A stretch of DNA of 23,968 nt from the NCBI GenBank assembly GCA_016934645.1, contig JAFGSL010000096.1, forward strand, positions 1 to 23,968. The letters run 5' to 3'. The notes below the pieces were generated by a model. The model worked only from the letters and a program-made list of their open reading frames with translations, searched no databases and was not told the origin of the DNA. Positions within the stretch are counted from its first letter, which is position 1. Every line of letters starts with the position of its first letter. Below are positions 1 through 6,427 of the stretch, piece after piece. Made by a program: the position numbers and the translations under genes. This stretch comes from Anaerolineae bacterium (lineage in GTDB: Bacteria; Chloroflexota; Anaerolineae; B4-G1; SLSP01).

Positions 1-57
1 ACTCTACAGGAAGTGTCGTTTTTTGGGTTGCGCTAGCCCGCGCGCTTGGGTTGGTTC

Positions 58-654
58 TTATCCTCTGGACTTGCTGTGGAATCCCGGAACGAGAATGGGT
101 AGTCGTTTTTCGGCTACACCCAGGCGCTTTTTTGCATCCCCGCGGGCATAGGTGAGGGTCAGATAGGCCAGCAGCGTTGTCTTGCCTGAGCCGGGGCCGC
201 CCACAATCGCCAATCGTTGGTGCTGCGCCAATGCCTGGCCCACACTGAGCGCCGGTGGTGCCTGGCGACCCAGGGCGTAGTCGGGGACCTGCGCACGCAG
301 CGACACGTAGACCTGTTCCAGTTCCACCGTCACCGGCGCGCGGGTCTTGAGTCCGCGGATGTTCAGCCCGCGATATTCCTCGATAAGATGTGTGAGATAG
401 CGCCGCTTGAAGCCCCACCCGCTGCCAAGTTTACTCAGCGCGTCGGCGAAGGCGTTGCCGAGTTTCTCGAATGCTGGCTTGAGCATCCAGACCAGGATGC
501 CGCCGAAGATCAGTCCGATGAGCGCGCTGATGATGGCGGCGCTGTTTTGTTCCCAGAACGAGGGTGGGGGCGGTGTCGGCGTTTGCGCGCGGACGGGCAC
601 AACCACGAACAGCAGATTGGCGACAACAATCAGGAGGAGCAGTTTTTTGTACAT
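58..654 (-). CDS. Truncated membrane-anchored NACHT/STAND-type NTPase (N-terminal part only)
   Basis: The 198-residue product has a signal-anchor-like hydrophobic start (residues 4-22), a Pro/Thr-rich linker and a second membrane segment (about 38-58). A linker of the kind found before NACHT domains follows (YLTHLIEEYRGLNIRGL, 86-102), then a clear Walker A motif GGPGSGKTT (152-160). NACHT ATPases are normally several hundred residues longer, with Walker B and sensor motifs and C-terminal repeats. Here the frame stops about 40 residues after Walker A, right after LPILVP, where the family usually continues with L-R-D-like residues. In another frame F-R-D follows directly, but that frame also stops soon. 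It is therefore probably a frameshifted or deleted remnant, or a gene cut near the window edge. NACHT proteins act as signal-transducing or immune-like switches; this fragment alone should lack ATPase activity. The start is the ATG before a lysine-rich leader. Domain identity is well supported; functional status is inferred. Confidence 0.6.
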   Translation of the reverse strand: MYKKLLLLIVVANLLFVVVPVRAQTPTPPPPSFWEQNSAAIISALIGLIFGGILVWMLKPAFEKLGNAFADALSKLGSGWGFKRRYLTHLIEEYRGLNIRGLKTRAPVTVELEQVYVSLRAQVPDYALGRQAPPALSVGQALAQHQRLAIVGGPGSGKTTLLAYLTLTYARGDAKKRLGVAEKRLPILVPGFHSKSRG

Positions 655-732
655 GATGGCACTCCGATGGTCAAAATGGCTCAGTTTTTGATACGGGGAT
701 TATGCCATCAAATGCGCTTGACGGCAAATCAG

Positions 733-763
733 TGGCACGGTCGGGAGACCGGCCATAGCTTGT
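733..763 (+). repeat. REP-like palindromic unit, family A, copy 1
   Basis: This 31-base unit contains the small hairpin CGGTC-GGGA-GACCG followed by GGC and an AGCTTGT end. It is nearly identical to 5021-5051, inside the GH39 gene: the first 21 bases match exactly and only a few bases of the rest differ. The unit here is single, whereas the other copy is paired with an inverted partner. Extragenic palindromes of this general type are scattered through many bacterial genomes. Confidence 0.7.
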
Positions 764-811
764 GCGAGTGACAGCCTTGACGAATCAAGTATACTTACCC
801 TTGATCATACA

Positions 812-943
812 CCAAGGGCTTACCATTCTTGCTTTGAGGGGAACGTCAGTTTCCCGTTTGAAGCTGAGGTGCGTCATACAACGCGGATCTGGCGATCCGC
901 TTCAAGCAAAAAAGGAACAATGATGCGAATGATAAAGCCCTGG
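812..943 (+). repeat. MITE-like element with terminal inverted repeats, copy 1
   Basis: The ends are imperfect inverted repeats: GGGCTTACCATTC at the left and GAATGATAAAGCCC at the right. The interior contains a perfect hairpin, GCGGATC-TGGC-GATCCGC (883-900). The reverse complement of the whole unit aligns along its length with 6286-6413. The core between the TIRs is 121 bases here and 123 in the other copy. It is too short to encode a transposase, so a non-autonomous mobile or structured intergenic repeat is the best reading. It lies just upstream of the aminotransferase gene and could affect its leader. Confidence 0.65.
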
Positions 944-980
944 ATCATCCACCATTCGCAAGCCTGAGAAGCGGAGAATA

Positions 981-2102
981 ATGAACACAGAGACAAACTC
1001 GGAAAACCAACTCGCCCTTATGGGCGGCCCGAAGATACGCGAGATCCCTTTCCCCACCCGCGGGCACATCGGTGCAGAGGAAAAGGCTGCCGTCGAAGCA
1101 TTGTTCGATGCAGCCATCGTCACCGGCAACGCGCCTGGCTACAATGGTGCGGCGGAGATGGCCTACTGCGAGGCATTCGCTGAATCGCTGGGTGGCGGTT
1201 TCGTCGACGCGGTCAGCTCGGGGACGGCGGCGCTTTACGTTGCGCTACGGGCGTTGAACCTGCAACCGTTTACCGAAGTCATCGTCGGCGCAGTGACCGA
1301 TCCCGGCGGGATGATGCCCATCCCCCTGCTGAATCTAGTCCCGATGGTCGCCGATACCGCGCCGGACAGCTACAACACCGGCCCAGAACAGGTCGAAGCG
1401 CTCGTCTCGCCGCGCACCAGCGCCATCGTCGTCCCGCACATCGCCGGTGAACCAGCGGATATCGCGGGTATCGTCGATATCGCACAACGTCACAACATCC
1501 CGGTGATCGAAGACTGCGCGCAGACGCACGGTGCGCGATTGCACGGTCGTATGGTCGGAACCTTTGGCGATATCGGTGTCTTCTCGACGATGTTCGGCAA
1601 ACATCACAGCACCGGCGGGCAGGGCGGTCTCGTCTACACCCGCGACGAAGCGCTATACCAGGCCATCCGCCGCGCTTCCGACCGCGGCAAGCCTTTCTTT
1701 CTGCCAGAAGGCAGCACCAACATCATTGCGTCGCTTAACTTCAACCTGAACGACCTCGCGGCCGCCATCGGCAGCGTGCAACTGGGTAAACTGTCTGGGA
1801 GCGTGCAGCGCCGCCGCTACATCGTCACCCGGCTCGCGTGCGGCATCAAGGCATTGAAAACAGTGTGTATCCCCGCGCCATTGCCGGGATCGGAACCGAG
1901 CTATTGGTTTTTGCGGATGCGCTTCCACGCTGAAAACGCCACGTGCGATAAAGCCACGTTCTGCCGGGCGCTCGCGGCAGAAGGGCTGCCCTCTGGCGCG
2001 GATTATCGTGCTGCGCTGCCCCACACGATGGAATGGTTCGTCAAGCGTCGCGTGTTCGGCGATAGCGGTTATCCCTGGGCCAGTCCCGATTACACTCCGT
2101 AA
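981..2102 (+). CDS. DegT/DnrJ/EryC1/StrS-family PLP-dependent aminotransferase
   Basis: This is a fold-type I PLP enzyme of the sugar-aminotransferase/AHBA-synthase type. Visible signatures are the phosphate-binding region VSSGTAAL (78-85), the pyridine-nitrogen aspartate in IEDCAQ (D178) and the Schiff-base lysine K207 in FGKHHSTGGQGG. The C-terminal half has PFFLPEGSTNIIASLNFN, also typical of the family. Members usually transfer an amino group from glutamate or glutamine to a keto-sugar or cyclitol; the substrate here is unknown. A GCGGAG ribosome site lies about 5 bases before the ATG. The protein is 373 residues long and ends soon after FGDSGYPWASPDY. Relatives generally continue for a few tens of residues, with a PLPN-type segment and a final helix, so a C-terminal deletion is possible. 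It heads a plus-strand cluster, with the amidohydrolase gene starting 33 bases downstream. Confidence 0.85.
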   Translation: MNTETNSENQLALMGGPKIREIPFPTRGHIGAEEKAAVEALFDAAIVTGNAPGYNGAAEMAYCEAFAESLGGGFVDAVSSGTAALYVALRALNLQPFTEVIVGAVTDPGGMMPIPLLNLVPMVADTAPDSYNTGPEQVEALVSPRTSAIVVPHIAGEPADIAGIVDIAQRHNIPVIEDCAQTHGARLHGRMVGTFGDIGVFSTMFGKHHSTGGQGGLVYTRDEALYQAIRRASDRGKPFFLPEGSTNIIASLNFNLNDLAAAIGSVQLGKLSGSVQRRRYIVTRLACGIKALKTVCIPAPLPGSEPSYWFLRMRFHAENATCDKATFCRALAAEGLPSGADYRAALPHTMEWFVKRRVFGDSGYPWASPDYTP

Positions 2103-2135
2103 CTCACAACCCGGAATACCAAAAAGGAGAACACC

Positions 2136-2993
2136 GTGATCATTGACGCCCACAATCATCCTGATTGGCATGGTCACAATTTCGATAAATTCTTGGAGAA
2201 CATGGCAACCTATGGCATCGATAAGACCTGGCTCTTGAGCTGGGAATGTCCGGTGGACGAGTATGATCCTACGTATAACCACGCGATGTTGGGCGATGCT
2301 ACCGGCCCGATCCCCTTTGCGAGCTGCTTGCACTATAAAGAGCGCGCTCCGGAGAAATTCGTCCTCGGCTACGCGCCTGATCCGCGCCGCCCGGATGCCA
2401 TCGATCGTCTGCAAGCCGCCATCGAAGTTTACGGCGTGCAGATCTACGGTGAACTGAAGCTCCGGATGCTCTACGACAATCCCGACGCACTGCGGATGTT
2501 CCGTTTCTGTGGTGAGAAGGGCCTGCCGGTGACAGTCCATCTCGACTACGAATTCGACACCGGGCGCAAGTACCCACGTCCCAACTGGTGGTACGGCGGC
2601 CCCATCGAAGCCTTTGAGCGCGCGATCCGTACCTGCCCGGAAACCACCTTCATCGGGCACGCGCCGGGCTTCTGGGCGCACATCTCCGGCGATGATCAAT
2701 TCGACAAAGAATCCTATCCCGGCGGCCCGATCGTTCCCGGCGGGAAACTGCTTGCTATGTTCCGCCAGTATCCCAATCTGCACGCTGACCTGTCCGCAGG
2801 TTCCGCACACAACGCCCTCTCCCGCGATCCGGCGTTCAGCAAGGACTTCGTGCTCGAATTCCAAGATCGCCTGCTCTACGGGCGTGACACCTTCGACAAC
2901 CGGATGCAGGAGCTACTCGTCTCGTTCGAGTTGCCCGGTGACGTGCTCGAAAAGATTCGCGCAGGTAACGCCCAAAGAATGATTGGAGATTGA
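2136..2993 (+). CDS. Amidohydrolase_2-family metal-dependent hydrolase
   Basis: A 285-residue TIM-barrel hydrolase. The N-terminal strand-1 metal motif is DAHNH (D4, H6, H8). Later candidate ligands are H135 in VTVHLD, H175 in FIGHAPGFW and D251 in LLYGRDTFD. The end, RAGNAQRMIGD, is the usual last helix of amidohydrolase_2 proteins (cf. GNAxRLxG). Such enzymes hydrolyse or decarboxylate small carbonyl substrates such as lactones and carboxylates; the substrate cannot be told from sequence. The start codon is GTG at 2136, supported by AAGGAGA 5 bases upstream. It lies 33 bases after the aminotransferase stop and 33 bases before the M55 peptidase start, so the genes are probably co-transcribed. 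This suggests joint processing of an amino- or amide-containing metabolite, which is an inference. Confidence 0.85.
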   Translation: MIIDAHNHPDWHGHNFDKFLENMATYGIDKTWLLSWECPVDEYDPTYNHAMLGDATGPIPFASCLHYKERAPEKFVLGYAPDPRRPDAIDRLQAAIEVYGVQIYGELKLRMLYDNPDALRMFRFCGEKGLPVTVHLDYEFDTGRKYPRPNWWYGGPIEAFERAIRTCPETTFIGHAPGFWAHISGDDQFDKESYPGGPIVPGGKLLAMFRQYPNLHADLSAGSAHNALSRDPAFSKDFVLEFQDRLLYGRDTFDNRMQELLVSFELPGDVLEKIRAGNAQRMIGD

Positions 2994-3014
2994 TGGATTG
3001 AAGATTTGGAGGTT

Positions 3015-3021
3015 GGGGAGG
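3015..3021 (+). promoter_or_regulatory. Ribosome binding site fixing the M55 peptidase start
   Basis: GGGGAGG lies 5 bases before the ATG at 3027. An in-frame ATG seven codons upstream (3006) has no comparable site, and the M55 family begins exactly at the MKVxxxxDxEG strand, so 3027 is preferred. Confidence 0.7.
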
Positions 3022-3026
3022 AAAAT

Positions 3027-3821
3027 ATGAAAGTCGTGATGATGACCGATTTAGAAGGCGTGGCGGGCGTTGTCTCGTTCACTGACCAGGGGTATTCAGA
3101 CGGCAAATACTATGAGGCGGCCAAGAAACTATTGACCGCCGAGGTCAACGCCGCAGTCGAGGGATTGCTCGCGGCTGGCGTGGAGGATGTGCTGGTGATT
3201 GATGGTCACGGCCCCGGCGGCATCTATTTTGAGGACCTACATCCCGCCGCCAAACTGCTACACGGGCGGCCTCTGGCTCCCGCGTCGGTGCGCGATCCCA
3301 TCATCGCGGGCTACGACGTCGGCGTGATGATCGGGCAGCATGCGATGGCGGGCGTGGTGGACGGCAATCTGGCACACACGCAGAGCAGCCGCGCCATCGA
3401 CTATTACACACTCAACGGGCAACCCATCGGTGAGTTGGCGCAGTTCGCGCTGTACTGCGGCGGATTGGGCCTGCCGATGATTTTCGTGAGCGGCGACCAC
3501 GCCACGTGCCGCGAGGCGGAAGCGCTCATCCCCGGCATCACGACTGTCGCGGTCAAGCAGGGATTGAGCCGGGACTCGGCGATCTCGCTCGCTGCACCGA
3601 AAGCCCGCCGTCTCATCCGCGAAGGCATCCACCGCGCCGTTGAGCGACAACGCGCCAATCCACTGCTACCGTTGCGCTGGGATCCGCCCTACGTGTTGGA
3701 GAAGCGTTACTTTCACACCGACGACGCCGATGCCGCGGCCTCACGGCCTGGCGTGGAGCGCGTGGATAGCCAGACGGTGCGTCTCTACAGCGAGGATATC
3801 CTCGACATCATCTATCGCTAG
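3027..3821 (+). CDS. M55-family D-aminopeptidase (DppA-like)
   Basis: A 264-residue zinc peptidase of the DppA family. Residues matching the metal ligands known for Bacillus DppA (Asp8, Glu10, His60, His104, Glu133) are all visible: D8 and E10 in MMTDLEGVAG, H61 in VIDGHGPGG, H105 in MIGQHAMAG and E136 in QPIGELAQF. H117 in LAHTQS corresponds to the family's conserved active-site-region histidine, and FVSGDH is another family signature. DppA-type enzymes cleave N-terminal D-residues such as D-Ala from D-Ala-D-Ala and form a ring-shaped decamer. Typical roles are nutrient recovery from peptidoglycan or D-peptides. No signal peptide is seen, so it is cytoplasmic. Its position after the amidohydrolase suggests a shared catabolic role. 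Length is normal for the family. Confidence 0.9.
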   Translation: MKVVMMTDLEGVAGVVSFTDQGYSDGKYYEAAKKLLTAEVNAAVEGLLAAGVEDVLVIDGHGPGGIYFEDLHPAAKLLHGRPLAPASVRDPIIAGYDVGVMIGQHAMAGVVDGNLAHTQSSRAIDYYTLNGQPIGELAQFALYCGGLGLPMIFVSGDHATCREAEALIPGITTVAVKQGLSRDSAISLAAPKARRLIREGIHRAVERQRANPLLPLRWDPPYVLEKRYFHTDDADAAASRPGVERVDSQTVRLYSEDILDIIYR

Positions 3822-3826
3822 AGGCT

Positions 3827-3860
3827 ACCCTTGCGAAGGTTCAGAAACCTTCGCAAGGGT
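3827..3860. terminator. Perfect 15-bp hairpin between operon genes (attenuator or dispersed palindrome)
   Basis: ACCCTTGCGAAGGTT (3827-3841) and its exact complement (3846-3860) flank a CAGA loop. The 6 bases after the stop of the M55 gene lead straight into the stem, and the ribosome site of the next gene lies about 10 bases beyond it. There is no T-run, so it is not a classical intrinsic terminator. It may slow or protect transcripts at this boundary, or be another member of a palindromic repeat family. Confidence 0.5.
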
Positions 3861-3881
3861 TCTTGACGAAAGGAGAAACCT

Positions 3882-4304
3882 ATGCCAGAGATGACGCCAT
3901 CCGAAATCGAAACGTTTCTCGCCGCGCCACGGCACGCCGTCGTCGCCACCAACACGGTCGATGGACCGCCGCAGATCAGCCCGGTGTGGTACGTCTACGA
4001 GGACGGCAAACTCTACATCAGTGCCGGTACAAAGACCGCGAAATACCATAATCTGAAGCGCGATCCGCGCATCAGCGTGTGCATCGACGGTGGGCATCCC
4101 GACTACCGCACCGTCACCTTCTACGGCATAGCGACCCTCATTCCGCCCGGTGATCCACTCCAGGAAGCCACGCGCTGGCGCATCACCCGCCGTTACTACG
4201 ATACCGAGGCGGAGGCGCAACGGTATTACGAGTCCGTCCGCGACCAGGCGAGTGTGCTGATTGTCGTCACGCCGGAGAAGGTGATCACGCAGGACTTTAA
4301 CTGA
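3882..4304 (+). CDS. PPOX-class (pyridoxamine 5'-phosphate oxidase-like) flavin/F420-binding protein
   Basis: A 140-residue single-domain flavin split-barrel protein. The core reads RHAVVATNTVDGPPQISPVWYV (17-38), then LYISAGTKTAKYHNLKRDPR, then VTFYGIATL. This order is diagnostic of small PPOX-family proteins (Rv1155-like, often F420-dependent), which reduce small organic substrates or bind FMN, F420 or haem breakdown products. Which cofactor is used cannot be decided here. AAGGAG precedes the ATG by about 7 bases. It is last in the plus-strand cluster and separated from the M55 gene by the 3827-3860 hairpin, so its expression may differ from the first three genes. It converges on the GH39 gene. 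Confidence 0.85.
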   Translation: MPEMTPSEIETFLAAPRHAVVATNTVDGPPQISPVWYVYEDGKLYISAGTKTAKYHNLKRDPRISVCIDGGHPDYRTVTFYGIATLIPPGDPLQEATRWRITRRYYDTEAEAQRYYESVRDQASVLIVVTPEKVITQDFN

Positions 4305-4313
4305 GGTCTTGTA

Positions 4314-4336
4314 GCAGTGGCAGCAGTTGCCGCTGC
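4314..4336. terminator. Hairpin between convergent genes, possible bidirectional terminator
   Basis: GCAGTGGCA and TGCCGCTGC form a 9-bp stem (one G-T pair) with a 5-base loop. It sits in the 42-base gap between the convergent PPOX and GH39 genes. No T-run is present on either side, so termination is only inferred from position. Confidence 0.35.
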
Positions 4337-4346
4337 ACCAACTCGA

Positions 4347-6233
4347 CTACGTGATGACAAGAAAATCCGACATTTCCCCCATCCGCCCCCAATAATCGAC
4401 GGCGCACACGCGATAGCAACCTGACACGTCATCCGCACCGTACAGGAACGCGGCGTCGAGTTGATCCGGGCCGTTGATCCGTGTGAACGGGCTAGTGGGT
4501 GTGGGCGCGTGCAGCACTTCATAGGTGCGCACTGCCCGGGACTCCAGGGCATTCCAGATGAGCAGGATTTCCGCTTCGTCAGTCATTCCTTCGTAGCGTT
4601 CGGCGCGCAATCCAGTGACTTTGGCGGGTGGATCGGTGGGCTTAGCGTTGAGCAACACCACGCTCACGCCTGGCAGTGGCAGGTCGAACGCAAGTGTGAG
4701 TGTGCCATCCACAGCGGAGACCTCGCGCGGTTCTTCCAGCAAGGCAATCTCCTGCGCGGCGCGCATCTCCGCGTATTGCTCTGGTGTAGGATAGGTCGGC
4801 GCTCCCTGGCTCTCCCACACGCTGAATGGGTCGCTATGCGCTTCGTCGATCCGGTAATGCACCAGTAGTGCTGTGTCAAAAGGTAGTCCTGTCAATCGCA
4901 ACGTGACCGGCGTCATGCCAGAGATCATGATCTTATCGCGGCTGTTGTAGATCAGGACGGCAATCTGGTCGTTGTGTCGCGTGGCGATGACGCCGGTCTC
5001 GAATGGATCGGGTGCAACGGTGGCACGGTCGGGAGACCGGCTACAGCTTGTATCATCCACCTCTTGCTCGGGCCGGTCTCTGACCGAGGCCGCTATCCGC
5101 TCATTCCTCAACAGCGACAGCAACGTCATCGCGGTAAAAACTGGCTTCTTGATCAACTCGAACTTACGCCGCCGTGGATCTGCCTCGAAGCGGGGCGCGT
5201 CACGCTTGCCATCTGCCTGCCCGTGGTCGATGTGGTCGAACTCGGCGAAGCGTGCGAACAGCGTGCGGTGGCCCCAAGTTCCCAGGAAGCCGTTATCGTT
5301 GCTCAATAGGCCGTAGTGAACGCCTTTCTCATCCACCAGCTTGTGCAGATGTTGGTTGATGACCTTGCAGACGAAGGCGGCGTAGTACGGGCGCGCACGC
5401 CAGGTGTGGATGTCGCCCCAGCTCACCTGCGGGTCGCACTCGTCGTTGAAGAAGGGTAGGGCGCTGAAGCGTGGGTGATACTCGCGGATGTAGTCCACGA
5501 TGCGCGCCTCGCGTTCGACGATGCCCATGGAGTTGGGTGTCAGGTCCTCTTTGTGGGAACGCACGCCTTTTTCGTGAACGGAGATGAAGTCCAGCCGCAC
5601 GCCGGTTTCGCCGGTAAAGTAGTTCGTTCCCGTGTCACAGTGCGCCAAAAACGCCGTGAGCATTTCCGAAAGGTTGCGGCACGTCCCTGGCCCGCCGATT
5701 GTGAGTGTGGGATCGGCTTCGCGCAGGCCTTCGACGCAGGCGTCGTAGTAGATGCAGAACGCCTCGATGCTCTGCTTCCAGAAATGGACGTCCGGTTCAT
5801 TCCACGTCTCGAAGAGCCACGCGCGCACTTCATCTCGGCCGCAGCGGTCGATGAGGTGCAGTGCCAGGTCGCGTACCAGACGCTTCCAGGTGTGGGCTTG
5901 CACCGGATCGGTGTAGTCGGTGAAGTAGCCGCCGACATTGCCCATCAGCTCGAAGATAGGCTCAAGGCCGTTGCGCACCAGCACGTCCAGCGCAGCATCC
6001 AATCGCGACCACTCGTAGAGCGGCGTCTCCGTGTCTAAGCCTTCCGCTAGCACCAGTTCCAATAGATAATGGATGCGCACGTAAGTAATCCCACCGCGCG
6101 GGATTGCGCCCACATAAGCCATCGCCTGTTGCATATCCGCGTTGAGCAGCAAATTCGCCGGCGTGAAGCCGGTGCTGCGCCAGAAGTGGTCTAGCGGGCC
6201 GAATGTTTGTGTGCAGTTGATCGTGATTTCCAT
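4347..6233 (-). CDS. GH39-family glycosidase (beta-xylosidase-like) with C-terminal FN3-like domain
   Basis: The N-terminal ~370 residues form a GH-A TIM barrel of GH39 type. It starts with FGPLDHFWRSTGF, which mirrors the family's opening loop. The acid/base glutamate is in FETWNEPDVHFW (E147 counted from the GTG) and a nucleophile candidate is E266 in PFFNDECDPQVSW. Family members release xylose or other sugars (beta-xylosidase, alpha-iduronidase). A beta-sandwich follows, and the last ~100 residues (from PPAKVTGLRAERYEG) look like a fibronectin type III domain. No signal peptide is seen, so it is probably intracellular and acts on imported oligosaccharides. GGAG lies 6 bases before ATG 6233; a GTG at 6236 is an alternative. 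Residues 382-406 are encoded by a palindromic repeat and read as a charged, Arg/Asp/Ser-rich insert, probably a surface loop between barrel and sandwich. Confidence 0.85.
   Translation of the reverse strand: MEITINCTQTFGPLDHFWRSTGFTPANLLLNADMQQAMAYVGAIPRGGITYVRIHYLLELVLAEGLDTETPLYEWSRLDAALDVLVRNGLEPIFELMGNVGGYFTDYTDPVQAHTWKRLVRDLALHLIDRCGRDEVRAWLFETWNEPDVHFWKQSIEAFCIYYDACVEGLREADPTLTIGGPGTCRNLSEMLTAFLAHCDTGTNYFTGETGVRLDFISVHEKGVRSHKEDLTPNSMGIVEREARIVDYIREYHPRFSALPFFNDECDPQVSWGDIHTWRARPYYAAFVCKVINQHLHKLVDEKGVHYGLLSNDNGFLGTWGHRTLFARFAEFDHIDHGQADGKRDAPRFEADPRRRKFELIKKPVFTAMTLLSLLRNERIAASVRDRPEQEVDDTSCSRSPDRATVAPDPFETGVIATRHNDQIAVLIYNSRDKIMISGMTPVTLRLTGLPFDTALLVHYRIDEAHSDPFSVWESQGAPTYPTPEQYAEMRAAQEIALLEEPREVSAVDGTLTLAFDLPLPGVSVVLLNAKPTDPPAKVTGLRAERYEGMTDEAEILLIWNALESRAVRTYEVLHAPTPTSPFTRINGPDQLDAAFLYGADDVSGCYRVCAVDYWGRMGEMSDFLVIT
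5021..5092. repeat. REP-like doublet, family A, in frame inside the GH39 gene
   Basis: Two units in opposite orientation lie 14 bases apart. The left unit (5021-5051) contains CGGTC-GGGA-GACCG and the right unit (5066-5092) CGGTC-TCT-GACCG. The reverse complement of the right unit matches the left one well. The left unit is nearly identical to 733-763. The insert is 72 bases, exactly 24 codons, and translates without a stop on the minus strand (RDRPEQEV...SCSRSPDRATV), so the host gene stays open. Confidence 0.75.
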
Positions 6234-6252
6234 CACCTACTCCTACCTTATC

Positions 6253-6271
6253 TTTCTGTTAAGGTCAGAAA
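6253..6271. promoter_or_regulatory. Short inverted repeat upstream of the GH39 gene, possible operator
   Basis: TTTCTG-ttaaggt-CAGAAA lies about 20 bases upstream of the GH39 start. Position and symmetry fit a repressor operator, but the arms are only 6 bases and no regulator gene adjoins it. Confidence 0.2.
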
Positions 6272-6285
6272 CATTTCAGAACTTT

Positions 6286-6413
6286 GCTTTATCATTCGCG
6301 TTAAACGCTCTGTTTTTGCTTCGAGCGGATCGCCAGATCCGCGTCTTATGCTGCATCTCGGCCTAAAACGGGGAACTGGCGTTCTCCTCGAAGCGAGAAT
6401 GATAAAGCCCTGC
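6286..6413 (-). repeat. MITE-like element with terminal inverted repeats, copy 2 (inverted)
   Basis: Perfect 12-base ends GCTTTATCATTC (6286-6297) and GAATGATAAAGC (6397-6408) bound this unit. It carries the same internal hairpin as copy 1, here GCGGATC-GCCA-GATCCGC (6325-6342). It aligns with the reverse complement of 812-943 over its whole length, with scattered substitutions. It fills most of the gap between the GH39 start and the alpha/beta hydrolase stop, so it could form structure in the 3' region of the hydrolase transcript. Confidence 0.65.
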
Positions 6414-6427
6414 TTACAACTGCAAAA

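Larger units (their letters stand above)
655..980. other. Divergent intergenic region holding two dispersed repeats
   Basis: These 326 bases separate the minus-strand NACHT remnant from the plus-strand aminotransferase operon. They contain a REP-like hairpin unit (733-763) and an element with terminal inverted repeats (812-943). A plus-strand reading frame that overlaps the left part is only the antisense shadow of the NACHT gene. TTGACG (777-782) and TATACT (790-795) are seen, but 7 bases apart, so they do not make a sigma70 promoter. The promoter of the downstream operon could not be placed with confidence. Confidence 0.6.

Noticed and set aside
217..771. Plus-strand open frame of 184 codons
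   Set aside because: It lies antisense to the NACHT fragment. Its product has no recognisable domain and it has no ribosome site.
777..795. TTGACG and TATACT as a sigma70 promoter for the aminotransferase operon
   Set aside because: The spacer is only 7 bases, and the operon start is almost 190 bases away with a repeat element in between.
1653..2864. Minus-strand open frame of 403 codons across the aminotransferase and amidohydrolase genes
   Set aside because: It is antisense to two genes with clear catalytic motifs. Its translation has no recognisable family, and long antisense frames are expected at this GC content.
5475..6038. Plus-strand open frame of 187 codons inside the GH39 gene
   Set aside because: Antisense shadow of the well-supported GH39 catalytic domain.
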